Shown here: one piece after another, positions 44,351 through 51,999 of the stretch
How the letters are laid out: each line of letters begins with the position of its first letter
Position numbering within the stretch: position 1 is the first letter of the stretch
Origin: a virus
Direction: 5' to 3' (one strand)
IMG/VR virus record: IMGVR_UViG_3300031758_000112
Span: 1-51,999 of that record
Length of the DNA stretch: 51,999 bases
Notes under the pieces: model-generated
What the model saw: only the letters and a program-made list of their open reading frames with translations
Database searches by the model: none
What the model was told of the DNA's origin: nothing
Program-made: the position numbers and the translations under genes

Positions 44351-44378
44351 TTTATAACAGATCGTGGCGCTTATGCAA
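44351..44378 (-). promoter_or_regulatory. Candidate sigma70-type promoter for capsid genes
   Basis: On the minus strand TTGCAT (complement of 44373-44378) and TATAAA (complement of 44351-44356) are separated by 16 bases, in one of the few AT-rich intergenic gaps of the late region. It points towards the 66-residue, scaffold and capsid genes. The -35 match is only moderate. Confidence 0.45.
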
Positions 44379-44397
44379 CAGTTATCTTTGGTCATTT

Positions 44398-45162
44398 TTA
44401 AGTTGGTTCTTCTGTGGCCGGAACCGGCTTTTCGTCCAGTTTTTTGCGAACAATTCCTTTGAGCCCGGTTTTCAACCCTCTACTTTGAAGCACCTCGCCT
44501 ATGAGGCCCATTTCTTGTTGGGCCAGTGATGGTTGCCCGGCTCGGTCCAACTGGGCCTTGGTTGGATCTGGCGCCTTCTTGTCAAAGGTTTCGGTAAACT
44601 CACCCGGCTTGTCTATAAAACTGTTTACGTCGTACTCAATCGTGTACGTTGGAATGCTGGCGCCCATCCCGCTTCTTGCGCCCTCCGTTACAGCAACCAC
44701 GCGAACTTTGCTGGCGTCAAGCTGCCTTGAGGTTGGCGTACCCATCGGGTTTCCCGGGTTCCGTTCTCCGGGTAGGTAGAAATACTCAGGGCGTGGCCTA
44801 CCCCACCCGTCAGTCCCACCGCCGCCCTTGGTAGCACCGGTAAAAGTTTTTGTTTCTTTGCCAGTCGGGTTTTGCCTAAGCATTGAGTACCCGGGGCTAT
44901 CAGTGTTAGCCGTCATCCCAGCATATTGCGCTGGCGCTGAAGTGTCAGTTAATTGGCCCGACGCTTTATCAGCCGTGTAAAACTGTCCGGTGTTAAACCC
45001 CGCAGGGTCGTACTCGCCGCTATAGACGTAGGGGTTTCCACTAGGGTCCCTTACAAAGCTCTCGTTGTACTTACCCACGCCGCTGTTGTAGCTGCCCGCT
45101 CTGCGCTGGTAGGCGGCTAGGGCGCGGTTGTAAGCGTCAATGTCTCGGGCGAGTACTGACAT
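44398..45162 (-). CDS. Portal-region hypothetical virion protein (254 aa)
   Basis: Product MSVLARDIDAYNRALAAYQR RAGSYN... opens with a helix and continues with a Gly/Pro/Tyr-rich, probably flexible body (YVYSGEYDPAGFNTGQFYTA, GWGRPRPEYFYLPGERN) and a basic C terminus. No family recognised. Its neighbours are the two paralogous genes and the portal, and it ends the first late transcription block before a terminator. Confidence 0.6.
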   Translation of the reverse strand: MSVLARDIDAYNRALAAYQRRAGSYNSGVGKYNESFVRDPSGNPYVYSGEYDPAGFNTGQFYTADKASGQLTDTSAPAQYAGMTANTDSPGYSMLRQNPTGKETKTFTGATKGGGGTDGWGRPRPEYFYLPGERNPGNPMGTPTSRQLDASKVRVVAVTEGARSGMGASIPTYTIEYDVNSFIDKPGEFTETFDKKAPDPTKAQLDRAGQPSLAQQEMGLIGEVLQSRGLKTGLKGIVRKKLDEKPVPATEEPT

Positions 45163-45165
45163 AGG

Positions 45166-45918
45166 TTAGACGTTAAAAGGGTTGGCCACGCCGGGAGGTA
45201 GTTTGACGTTGGGGTTGGTGTTAAACAGCTGCTGGCTCTGATTGGCAATTAAACCGCCGGTGTTGACGTTACCAACTTGAGAGTCGTTGGCCATAAAGCC
45301 CCTAGCCGTTGTGCCACCGCCCCCTGCGCCCAAAGTGTCAGCGCCAGCAATTGCGCCCACAGGTTTTGTGCGGGTGTAGTTGGTCACGCCGGCAGCAATG
45401 GCAGACGCAGCCGAGCTGTACATTTTGCCATCAGGGCCATAGACCACGCCAGAAGTGCCGGCGCCCGAGTTGCTTGTATCAATGCTTGTACCGCCGGCAT
45501 CTACTGTTGCGCCGCCGGTAGTGGTGCCGGTGCTCGTAGTGGTGCCGGGAGTTTTACTTTTTGCCAACAAGTCTTTGTAACTGTTTTGCAGCTCAAGTAT
45601 TTGTTTTTGCAAGTAGCTTGTAGACGGCTTCTTAAGCGCTTGGTCGTAGTAGTTATCGTACCCAGCAGCTGCCAAGGCAGAGTCATTGACTGTGTTGCCC
45701 GGTGCGTACGACATGTTGCCGTAGCCCTGAGCTGCAATAGTTGGCCCATATTTTTTAATGGCTTCGTCGCTTGGGGCGCCCATATTACCGCCGGCCGATT
45801 TGGCCAAACTGTACACGGCGTCGTAGCCGCCGGCCGCATTAAATTCTGAGGTTGGGACGCCGGTCAGCATTGACCGGTAGATCATCTCTTGCGCTTGTGC
45901 TGGGGTTAGTGTCGCCAT
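45166..45918 (-). CDS. Tandem paralogue A of the portal region (250 aa)
   Basis: The C-terminal ~90 residues (GPDGKMYSSAASAIAAGVTN ... GGGGTTARGFMANDSQVGNV ... LPPGVANPF) align almost position by position with the C terminus of the next gene at 45922. The N-terminal part (MATLTPAQAQEMIYRSMLTG) is different. The Gly/Ser/Thr-rich linker (TTSTGTTTGGATVDAGGTS) suggests a flexible arm. Probably a virion protein; function unknown. Confidence 0.6.
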   Translation of the reverse strand: MATLTPAQAQEMIYRSMLTGVPTSEFNAAGGYDAVYSLAKSAGGNMGAPSDEAIKKYGPTIAAQGYGNMSYAPGNTVNDSALAAAGYDNYYDQALKKPSTSYLQKQILELQNSYKDLLAKSKTPGTTTSTGTTTGGATVDAGGTSIDTSNSGAGTSGVVYGPDGKMYSSAASAIAAGVTNYTRTKPVGAIAGADTLGAGGGGTTARGFMANDSQVGNVNTGGLIANQSQQLFNTNPNVKLPPGVANPFNV

Positions 45919-45921
45919 GAT

Positions 45922-46791
45922 TTAAGTCCTAAAAGGGTTGGGGACGCCGGTGGGCAAATTGATTTGGGTAACCGGATTAAACAATTGCGAGTTTTGGCTG
46001 GCAATCAAACCCCCGGGATTGACATTGCCGGTGCTGATAGCGTCAGCCATGAAGCCCCTAGCCTCTGTGCCGCCGCCGCCAGAACCCATCAAGTCCGCAT
46101 TGGCAATCAAACCTGCGGGTTTTGTAAGGGTGTAATTGGTAACGCCAGCAGCAATAGCTGCTGCTGGGGAGACATATGATCTGCCATCTGGACCATAGAC
46201 TGCGCCGGTAGTAGGGGTGCTGGCGCCAGTGTTGATGTTTGTGCTGCCCGTGTTTACGGTTGTGCCACCGCTGGTAAGTGTTGGGTTGCCGCCGTACTTT
46301 TTCCAATAGGAAGCGGTAAACGTGTCTGTAGCAACGGGGTCGTTGGCTGCTTTAGTAACACCGGCTAAATAACCCGGCGTGTCAATCTTGCCTGCAAATT
46401 GCGAACCTGACGACCAGTTTGAGTCGTACGTTGAACCAACCCGACCCTGCATTTGTTGATACGTGTAGTCCGCTTGTTCAGGCAAATAGCCTTGCCCCAT
46501 TACGTGGCTGGCGTTGGCAACCAAATAAGCCTTGTCGCTGTACATGTCTTTAAGCGCTTTTTCAGCAGCCTCAAGCGGGTTGCTGGAAGCCATAATGGTT
46601 TTCCAGTCGCGGGCGTCTAGGTTGGCGCCGACGTTACCGTACATTGCGTTTGAAACCCTTTGAACCAATTCTTGCTCTCCGGGTTGGCTGTAGTCGAGAG
46701 GGCGGCCCGTAGTTGCCTCCACCAACGTTCGCAGATCCACGCCGCTTTTAGGCGTTGCCTTATCTAAGCCCGAGTAACCGCTTGTAGCCAT
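45922..46791 (-). CDS. Tandem paralogue B of the portal region (289 aa)
   Basis: Shares its last ~90 residues (GPDGRSYVSPAAAIAAGVTN ... GGGGTEARGFMADAISTGNV ... LPTGVPNPF) with the gene at 45166. The N-terminal part includes TTGRPLDYSQPGEQELVQRV and NASHVMGQGYLPEQADYTYQ, helical and unrelated to the other copy by eye. A Thr/Gly/Asn linker joins the halves. It follows the portal gene closely, pointing to a portal- or neck-associated structural role. Confidence 0.6.
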   Translation of the reverse strand: MATSGYSGLDKATPKSGVDLRTLVEATTGRPLDYSQPGEQELVQRVSNAMYGNVGANLDARDWKTIMASSNPLEAAEKALKDMYSDKAYLVANASHVMGQGYLPEQADYTYQQMQGRVGSTYDSNWSSGSQFAGKIDTPGYLAGVTKAANDPVATDTFTASYWKKYGGNPTLTSGGTTVNTGSTNINTGASTPTTGAVYGPDGRSYVSPAAAIAAGVTNYTLTKPAGLIANADLMGSGGGGTEARGFMADAISTGNVNPGGLIASQNSQLFNPVTQINLPTGVPNPFRT

Positions 46792-46803
46792 AATTGTTCT
46801 TCC

Positions 46804-49032
46804 TTAAATTCCTGAGCCAGTCTGTAAAGCCAAGTCGCGCTCAGCAGCAAACAGCTCTTTACGGCTGCGCTCTTTCATAGCGGTGTCGGCCAATTGGGCC
46901 TTGATCTTCTCAAGGCTAATGTTCTGCGAGTTGGACAACTTCAGCATCTCGATCTCACGCGTCATCTCCAGCTGCATGATGTGCAGGTCGGCCTCTTGCG
47001 CAGAGATTGCCTGACGCACTTGCAGTTCTTGCAAGTCGCCTTGATTCTGCAATTGGACTTTCTGCATCTCGGCCTGCGCGCGAACTTGGGCCACGGCCAT
47101 GGCTGGGTCGGGCGGTGGCCCTGCGGCTGCCGCCTGCTTCTGCATTTCCTTGATTTGCTCAATCTCTTCCTCTGGCTTGAACACCTCGGCCGGGTCGATG
47201 TGCTGGGCCTGCAAGGCCTTCTCAAATAACTTCTGTGTGTCAAGGTACATGCCGTAAACCGGGTTGGCCCCAGCGGCAAGCAGGTTCAAGAACGATTGGT
47301 TCTGGATGTCACGGACCACCAACGCGCTTGAGCCACGGGCGTCGATTGTGAAGTCGCCCTTGATCTCTTCGTCGTCGTTGTACATCATGTTGTAGTCGTA
47401 GTAACGACGGATGTGCGACTTGGTGACCATGTCGTCGAACTGTTTGACGAGCCTGCGCAAAACCACGTTGGCGCTGTTCATCAACATTTGCATGCCACCG
47501 ACAGTGTCTGGCGCTGCTCCCTTCTCGCCTTGCATGATAGTAGGCACGCCGGTCTCAGCGTCTGCCAGCTCGGTGGCCATCTTGATGATGCCTGCCAGCT
47601 CGGCTTGGTGTGAATTGAATTCAAAGGTCGAGAACGCCTTGCGCACGTCGTCGATGTCGTCGGTTGCGTACCAGATCTTGCGGGCAGACAGCTGCCACTG
47701 CTTGTCGGCTGGCTGGATCGCACCCGGCTTGATGACGATCTGTGGACCGCTGGACACGCCGGCGTTGTCCATCATCTGGCGCCATGCAGCGTTCAAGACC
47801 TTCTGCTGTGAACGCATGAGGTACGGGATGCCGTAGCCCCACATTGAGCCCGCAACCTTTTCCCAGACATAGAAGTCGTAGGGTATGTCGCCGCCTTCCA
47901 GTGGGTTCAGGAACGCCTTGACCACGGTGTTGTTGATCATGACGACGCACGCGCTGATGCTGCGCAGCTCGTCTTTCTCGCCCATGGATACTCCCGCAGA
48001 CTCAAGGTCGTCGTGGTCCACTTCGCCCCAATAGGTCCACATCTCGTAGGTCAAACGGGCCATGTCGCGCTGGTCTTCGTCGGTCATCTCGCGCAATGTG
48101 GCGGACTGCTTAGGCCCCTCTTCCAATACTTTGCGCAGCTGGTCTTTCATGAAGCCGGGCTGCTTGGCAAGGTCGCGGATCTGTTTGGCCGTGACCTGTT
48201 CGCGCTCGTAGATGCCTTTGCCGTTGTGAATGTTTTCGCCGCAGCCGGGATCTGGCCAGACGTTGCGCGGGTCAACGCGGAACGAAGCAGGGCTGATCTC
48301 TTGCACGATCTCGATCTGGTGGACCGTTTGGCCCATGCTGTCTGTCATGGGCTGCCACGCCTTGCGTGTGCGGTTGGTGACGATCGGACCCTTGACCACG
48401 CCTGTGCCAAGCACGGCGGCGTCGTGAATCATTTTGCGCAACTCGCCGTTGTAGTTGCATTCGACCAGCTGATCTTCGATCTCGGTCTGCATGGCCAAGG
48501 CCTTCTTGTTGGCCATCTCAAGCACAGCCTTGACAACGTCACGAACGCGGACTGGTTGCCCGTCCTCACCCATGACTGGCTGGCCTTGTGGGTCCATGGC
48601 CATCTTGTTGTCTTTGCTCATGCCCATCAACTCGGGGCTTGGCGTGGGCTGTATGCCCCAGTTGCGGTCGTCGGTCGGCAGCAGAATGTCTGCAAGGCGG
48701 GCCTCGGCAGCATTGGTCTTTTGACGCGTCATGCCGATAAACACCGTCGAGCGGTGGGGCTTGGCGCCCTGCGTGGTCACAGGGTAGCCCTGCTCCACGC
48801 TGGTCATCATCTGGCTGGCTGCCTTGTTGATGTTGTCCTTGCCGTTGTACTGGTCCTCGTCCTCAATCCAACGCTTGTCGACGCCGTAGGAGCCGCGCGA
48901 ACGAATCCATTCGTCACGTTGGCCACTGAGCGAAGAGCCGAAAGATTGCAGCTTCTCCGCCTTCTTGCGCATCCGCTCTTCTGGATCTTCGTACTCGACC
49001 TCGACGTCGATTTGTTGTGGTTGGATTTGCAT
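46804..49032 (-). CDS. Portal protein (742 aa)
   Basis: The length, acidic/basic N-terminal region (EDPEERMRKKAEKLQSFGSS), central motifs (YPVTTQGAKPHRSTVFIGMT, MWGYGIPYLMRSQQKVLNAA WRQMMDNAG) and long C-terminal helical Gln-rich tail (QAEMQKVQLQNQGDLQELQV) fit large portal proteins of short-tailed phages. It forms the dodecameric ring through which DNA is packaged and ejected. It lies between the terminase and capsid modules, its normal place. Confidence 0.85.
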   Translation of the reverse strand: MQIQPQQIDVEVEYEDPEERMRKKAEKLQSFGSSLSGQRDEWIRSRGSYGVDKRWIEDEDQYNGKDNINKAASQMMTSVEQGYPVTTQGAKPHRSTVFIGMTRQKTNAAEARLADILLPTDDRNWGIQPTPSPELMGMSKDNKMAMDPQGQPVMGEDGQPVRVRDVVKAVLEMANKKALAMQTEIEDQLVECNYNGELRKMIHDAAVLGTGVVKGPIVTNRTRKAWQPMTDSMGQTVHQIEIVQEISPASFRVDPRNVWPDPGCGENIHNGKGIYEREQVTAKQIRDLAKQPGFMKDQLRKVLEEGPKQSATLREMTDEDQRDMARLTYEMWTYWGEVDHDDLESAGVSMGEKDELRSISACVVMINNTVVKAFLNPLEGGDIPYDFYVWEKVAGSMWGYGIPYLMRSQQKVLNAAWRQMMDNAGVSSGPQIVIKPGAIQPADKQWQLSARKIWYATDDIDDVRKAFSTFEFNSHQAELAGIIKMATELADAETGVPTIMQGEKGAAPDTVGGMQMLMNSANVVLRRLVKQFDDMVTKSHIRRYYDYNMMYNDDEEIKGDFTIDARGSSALVVRDIQNQSFLNLLAAGANPVYGMYLDTQKLFEKALQAQHIDPAEVFKPEEEIEQIKEMQKQAAAAGPPPDPAMAVAQVRAQAEMQKVQLQNQGDLQELQVRQAISAQEADLHIMQLEMTREIEMLKLSNSQNISLEKIKAQLADTAMKERSRKELFAAERDLALQTGSGI

Positions 49033-49049
49033 GGGGTTCAGTCCTCAGC

Positions 49050-49415
49050 TCAGTAAGGTGCTTTGGCGTAGCGTGCGTGGATGGCTACAACGCCTTTGAT
49101 TACAACGCTGGTGCCGCTGGTAACTGCGGGACGAATCCACGCCGGGTTCTCATTGGCGGTACCCATTCCAGCCGCCGTAAAAGCCATGGCCGTGGTGCCG
49201 CTTCTCTGGGTTAGCGAGCTCCAATTGGTGTTGTCGTTGGATCCTTGCCACGTAATCGTGCCGCCGCCAAAGGTGCCGGTCGCTTGGGTAGTTAGGTCAG
49301 CTGCATAGGCAATGGGCACGCCGGCGCCCACGTCGTTGGTAGCCATGGCAGCCCATGAGGCAAGGACCACGCCGGGGATTGAGTCGCGATCGATTGTTGG
49401 TGTGATAGTAGCCAT
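49050..49415 (-). CDS. Small beta-rich structural protein (121 aa)
   Basis: Product MATITPTIDRDSIPGVVLAS... contains GTITWQGSNDNTNWSSLTQR and PAWIRPAVTSGTSVVIKGVV, strand-rich like the small domain proteins found in phage heads or necks (the GSNDxxNWxxL motif is common in such domains). It is between terminase and portal. A head-associated structural role is inferred. Confidence 0.6.
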   Translation of the reverse strand: MATITPTIDRDSIPGVVLASWAAMATNDVGAGVPIAYAADLTTQATGTFGGGTITWQGSNDNTNWSSLTQRSGTTAMAFTAAGMGTANENPAWIRPAVTSGTSVVIKGVVAIHARYAKAPY

Positions 49416-49439
49416 AAAAGTTTCCTCTGTTAAGGTTAA

Positions 49440-50909
49440 TCAATACCCGGTGACCGGGTCGAATACGTTGAACTCAAGCGTCGGGGCCATGCGGCTAGAA
49501 CGCATGCGGCCCTCGGCTTCTTCTTGTGTCTTGGCAAAGCGCCTCATCATCATGGCGTATCGCGTTGCCGACATCAAGTCATCGCTGATTTTAACGACCA
49601 TACCGTCTTTGCGGTGGTACAGCCTGAATTCTTCAAACCAGTCTTCCAGATGTGAGAACACGCGCAAGCGCATGGTCTGCATGCGTGTCAGCATCTCGGA
49701 CAGGCCGGCCTCGACGCCGTTGCTGCCGTCCTCGAACGTAGCCCGGTTGGCCATCATGTTCAAGCCTTGGTCCTTGTACTGCTTGGCCAGCTGCTCACCG
49801 CTGCCGCCCTTGTCGCGCTGCAAGCCGTCATGCGGCCAAGCCATTGGCACCCATTCGCCCCGTGCACGCACAGCCATCGAGTGGCCAGCAATGCCGGGCT
49901 CACTGCGTCTGTAGCAGTCGGTCACGTAGAGCGTGTCGCTGTCCTTGTCCCAAGCCATCCACACGACGGCGGTAGGGTGGTCGACACCGAAGTCAATCGC
50001 CGCAATGCGCGCCCAGTGTGGCGGGATCGGGAAGGCCCGGATCTTGATCGCCTCCTCGACCACAGGAAACACACGGCCAGATCCCAAAATGGGAATGCCT
50101 TTGGCACGGGCTTCACGCTCGTGCTCCGGGTAGCTGGCAATGATCGCCGCAGCCTGCTCGGGTGTGTAGTGCTCGGCGTCGCTGATCGTCATGTTGGTGA
50201 CGGTCGATGACGCCGGCTTCTCCAGCAGGAATCGCTTGACCACTTCGGACATGCCAAGCAACGGCGTAAAGGTCACGAAGACCTGACCGGCTGTTGCCTG
50301 CGTACGGGTCAAGCCCTCAGAATAAATTGGCAGCGGTGGCTCCTCGTCGAACCACACCAGATCCACGGTGTCGGCCTGCCACTTGGTGCGGCCTTGGTCG
50401 TAGCTGTTGAACTGGATCACGCTGTCTTCACCGCATTCGTGCCGCACGACAATGCTTGAGACCGCATCGGGCACGCCCTGCTTCATGCTGGTGTCGCGCA
50501 CACAGGCAAACGGAATGGCGCCTGTGCCCCACTCCTCGCGCATCTCTGGCGGCCCAAGCAGCAAGCGCTGAATACCCTTGCGGGTCAGCTCGGCCGATTC
50601 GGATCCAACCATGCAGCGGATAGCGTAGTTGTATCGCTTGCCCGTCCACCACGATGGGTAGCGGCCTGTTGCGTGCATCGCGACCTCAAAGGCCCCGGCC
50701 CACGTCTTGCCAAGCTGGTTGCCTGCCATGAACAAGCGCTCACGAAAGTCAAGGCCGGCATTGTGAAACTCGATCTGCTTTTTGTACGGCGCATAGGTCG
50801 CCAGTCGATTGCGCTTGGCCCGAATGTCTTTCATGCGCAGCAGCTCGTACAACTCTCGCTTCTCGTCGTCGTCTAGCAGCGCAGTGTTGATACGGTCAAG
50901 CTGGATCAT
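49440..50909 (-). CDS. Terminase large subunit (489 aa)
   Basis: Walker A is GNQLGKT (residues 63-69) and Walker B with the catalytic Glu is VDLVWFDEE (about 182-190). The nuclease domain shows AAIDFGVDHP (D306 and D310 as candidate metal ligands) and later acidic residues. This is the motor and nuclease that packages DNA into the prohead. Its start overlaps the upstream candidate small-subunit gene by 4 bases. Confidence 0.95.
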   Translation of the reverse strand: MIQLDRINTALLDDDEKRELYELLRMKDIRAKRNRLATYAPYKKQIEFHNAGLDFRERLFMAGNQLGKTWAGAFEVAMHATGRYPSWWTGKRYNYAIRCMVGSESAELTRKGIQRLLLGPPEMREEWGTGAIPFACVRDTSMKQGVPDAVSSIVVRHECGEDSVIQFNSYDQGRTKWQADTVDLVWFDEEPPLPIYSEGLTRTQATAGQVFVTFTPLLGMSEVVKRFLLEKPASSTVTNMTISDAEHYTPEQAAAIIASYPEHEREARAKGIPILGSGRVFPVVEEAIKIRAFPIPPHWARIAAIDFGVDHPTAVVWMAWDKDSDTLYVTDCYRRSEPGIAGHSMAVRARGEWVPMAWPHDGLQRDKGGSGEQLAKQYKDQGLNMMANRATFEDGSNGVEAGLSEMLTRMQTMRLRVFSHLEDWFEEFRLYHRKDGMVVKISDDLMSATRYAMMMRRFAKTQEEAEGRMRSSRMAPTLEFNVFDPVTGY

Positions 50910-51370
50910 CTAGCAGCCTTTGCAAGCAACATGTTTAGCCGATTGTCCAGCTGTTCGCTGGTCAGGTCCAACGTGCCGGACATCTTGAGCTCAACGCTTT
51001 TCAGCTTTGGTTGCGTGTATTGCAGAAACTCATTGAGCGTCCGCATGCGCGTGTCAACGTCAAGCAGAGGAACCATGATGTTCTTGCCTTTGTCGTCAAG
51101 CACTGGCTGGCCACTGCGCATCATCGGGATCGTGGCCTTCAGGGCCTTGGCGATCTCGACGGCTGGATCGAGCCCCTCTTCGATGCAGGCTTCTGCAACA
51201 GCTCGAAGGTTGATCCGGTGCGGCGCGCGGCTCGTGCTGGCGCTCTTGCTCACTGGGTGCGCACGGCCTGTCTTGGCCGCTGTCGGAATCGCCAGATCGT
51301 CCATGGTCGCCAGCTTTGGTGGCGCCCCGGCTAAGTCGGCGTTGCGACTTGGATTTCGTTTACTTGCCAT
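50906..51370 (-). CDS. Candidate terminase small subunit (154 aa)
   Basis: A basic, Ala/Ser/Pro-rich N terminus is followed by a helix bundle segment (INLRAVAEACIEEGLDPAVE) and a C-terminal part with RMRTLNEFLQYTQPKLKSVE and LDNRLNMLLAKAA. Its position immediately before and overlapping the large terminase, together with its size, suggests the DNA-recognising small subunit. A clear winged helix or HTH is not obvious, so this is mainly by context. Confidence 0.6.
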   Translation of the reverse strand: MASKRNPSRNADLAGAPPKLATMDDLAIPTAAKTGRAHPVSKSASTSRAPHRINLRAVAEACIEEGLDPAVEIAKALKATIPMMRSGQPVLDDKGKNIMVPLLDVDTRMRTLNEFLQYTQPKLKSVELKMSGTLDLTSEQLDNRLNMLLAKAAR

Positions 51371-51680
51371 TCTTCATTGCTCCCCGCACAAGGCCTTCAT
51401 TGCGCGCGCTGATCGCTTTGGCCTTTGCCTTGGCGTCAGCTTTGCTGCTGGCGCCCCAAGCATTGAGACTCAGCAGCAATCGCGTGGGCTCACCGTCCTT
51501 GCGTTCAGGGCCGGGCATGTTGCCCATGCGCGCCAAAAAGGAAGCGCGGCGAGGGTTGTCGCCGGCTTTGACTGGGGCCTTGAGGTTCATCCCCTCAGCC
51601 TTCGCGCTGGCGCGGCCTTTGGCATTGAGGCCGCCTGATGGCGCCTTGCCTTCTTTGCGTTGCCAAGCGGGGCTCTTCAC
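51360..51680 (-). CDS. DUF6321-like basic protein, GTG start (106 aa)
   Basis: (M)KSPAWQRKEGKAPSGGLNAK GRASA... GDNPRRASFLARMGNMPGPE ... PTRLLLSLNAWGAS is the pattern of DUF6321, a short basic protein frequent next to phage terminase genes. It may bind DNA, given its charge, but its role is unknown. GTG at 51680 overlaps the previous stop (GTGA), and its end overlaps the next gene by 11 bases. Confidence 0.8.
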   Translation of the reverse strand: MKSPAWQRKEGKAPSGGLNAKGRASAKAEGMNLKAPVKAGDNPRRASFLARMGNMPGPERKDGEPTRLLLSLNAWGASSKADAKAKAKAISARNEGLVRGAMKNGK

Positions 51681-51856
51681 TTCATCGCCCCTCGGATAAT
51701 GCCGGCCTTGGCCGGCTTGGCCGTCTTGGCCGACTCGACAAAGTCAGCCTTGGTAGGTGCGCCCTTTTCGCCGGGCTGGCGCATACGTTCACCCGAGCCA
51801 GAGGCTATGCGTGCCCTCTTGGCTTGGATGTTGGCGTACAAGCCGGGCTTGGCCAT
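51677..51856 (-). CDS. Small basic protein next to DUF6321 (59 aa)
   Basis: Reading frame from ATG at 51856 to TGA at 51677-51679: MAKPGLYANIQAKRARIASG then SGERMRQPGEKGAPTKADFV and a Lys/Ala-rich tail. Similar short Lys/Arg-rich proteins with the GLYANI-x-AKR-x-RI-x-x-GSGE start accompany DUF6321 genes in phages. The start shares a base with the upstream stop (TAATG) and the end overlaps the DUF6321 start, so all three are coupled. Function unknown; a DNA- or capsid-binding accessory is possible. Confidence 0.7.
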   Translation of the reverse strand: MAKPGLYANIQAKRARIASGSGERMRQPGEKGAPTKADFVESAKTAKPAKAGIIRGAMK

Positions 51857-51999
51857 TAGATCATTCCGTTGATGATGCCGTTGTTGAAGCCAACGGGTGC
51901 CTTGACCGCGCCGCCTTCTTTCTTGAACTCGGGCTGTGTGGTGTTGGTGCCGGGCATTGGTACAGACACTTTGCCGGGGATCTCGCCAGCGCCTTGCGT
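51856..51999 (-). CDS. C-terminal end of an unidentified gene, cut by window edge
   Basis: The frame is open from the right edge to the TAA at 51856-51858 and encodes the last 47 residues (...GKVSVPMPGTNTTQPEFKKE then GGAVKAPVGFNNGIINGMI). It is Gly/Pro-rich with no motif. Its stop overlaps the next start by one base, so it belongs to the same late operon. The rest lies outside the window. Confidence 0.65.
   Translation of the reverse strand, partial: TQGAGEIPGKVSVPMPGTNTTQPEFKKEGGAVKAPVGFNNGIINGMI

Noticed and set aside
48013-49056. Long plus-strand open frame (347 codons) opposite the portal gene
   Set aside because: It is antisense to a clearly coding portal gene, has a composition typical of a shadow frame (many Leu/His/Val from reverse codons) and no ribosome-binding site or motif.
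1-51999. CRISPR array, insertion sequence, integrase or attachment site
   Set aside because: No regularly spaced direct repeats with unique spacers, no transposase or recombinase motifs and no flanking inverted repeats were recognised on reading both strands. Short sites could still be missed by eye.

Overview
The window is a contiguous, gene-dense segment of a tailed double-stranded DNA phage genome (Caudoviricetes). Both edges cut through genes, so it is not a complete genome. The evidence is a full morphogenesis set: terminase, portal, scaffold, an N4-gp56-type major capsid protein, an adaptor, tail fibres and a lysis cassette. It also has a phage replication module: family A DNA polymerase, PrimPol/VapE-type primase-helicase, SNF2-type helicase, VRR-NUC nuclease, DUF2800 nuclease and a DUF2815 protein. 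I see no tape measure, sheath or baseplate genes. I do see several internal-virion-like proteins and two giant multidomain proteins, which fits a short-tailed (podovirus-like) virion. The host cannot be read from the sequence; moderate GC and the gene families make an aquatic proteobacterium, perhaps a betaproteobacterium, a plausible guess only.

Layout. 1-1602 (+): end of a DUF932 gene, a hairpin and a 14-bp palindrome, then three small genes. 1583-6779 (-): zinc-finger protein, SNF2 helicase, VRR-NUC, a 223-bp AT-rich gap with repeated CAGGGTAATAG motifs (candidate origin), primase-helicase, two small genes and a YdaS/Cro-like repressor. 6780-6891: divergent control region with mirror-image -10 boxes. 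6892-13459 (+): small genes including two zinc-ribbon proteins, then DUF2800, DUF2815 and DNA polymerase. From 13404 to the right edge everything is on the minus strand and is best read from right to left: DNA packaging (51.9-49.4 kb), portal and associated proteins (49.0-44.4 kb), scaffold and capsid (44.3-41.0 kb), neck and tail (41.0-37.8 kb), fibres and adhesins (37.8-30.9 kb), lysis cassette (30.9-27.8 kb), then virion-interior proteins and two polyvalent proteins (27.8-13.4 kb).

The most unusual item is a complete ferritin-like gene (18175-18666) between two giant polyvalent proteins of 1752 and 1588 residues. The first carries an HEFHH metallopeptidase-type motif. The second carries an ASCH-like segment and a zeta-toxin-like P-loop. 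Proteins of this class are thought to be injected with the genome, so the position raises the possibility that the ferritin is a late or virion-linked protein. Other notable points are the iteron-like array, the symmetric divergent promoter region, an intrinsic terminator that overlaps the start of a small secreted-protein gene, and several small genes missed by a simple ATG or length cut-off: 1130-1210, 8085-8264, 11102-11212, 29739-29891 and 51677-51856.

No integrase, RNA polymerase, tRNA gene, CRISPR array or insertion sequence was recognised. Whether the phage is temperate cannot be decided here; the YdaS/Cro-like regulator is the only hint. Domain names come from recognising motifs by eye, without database searches.
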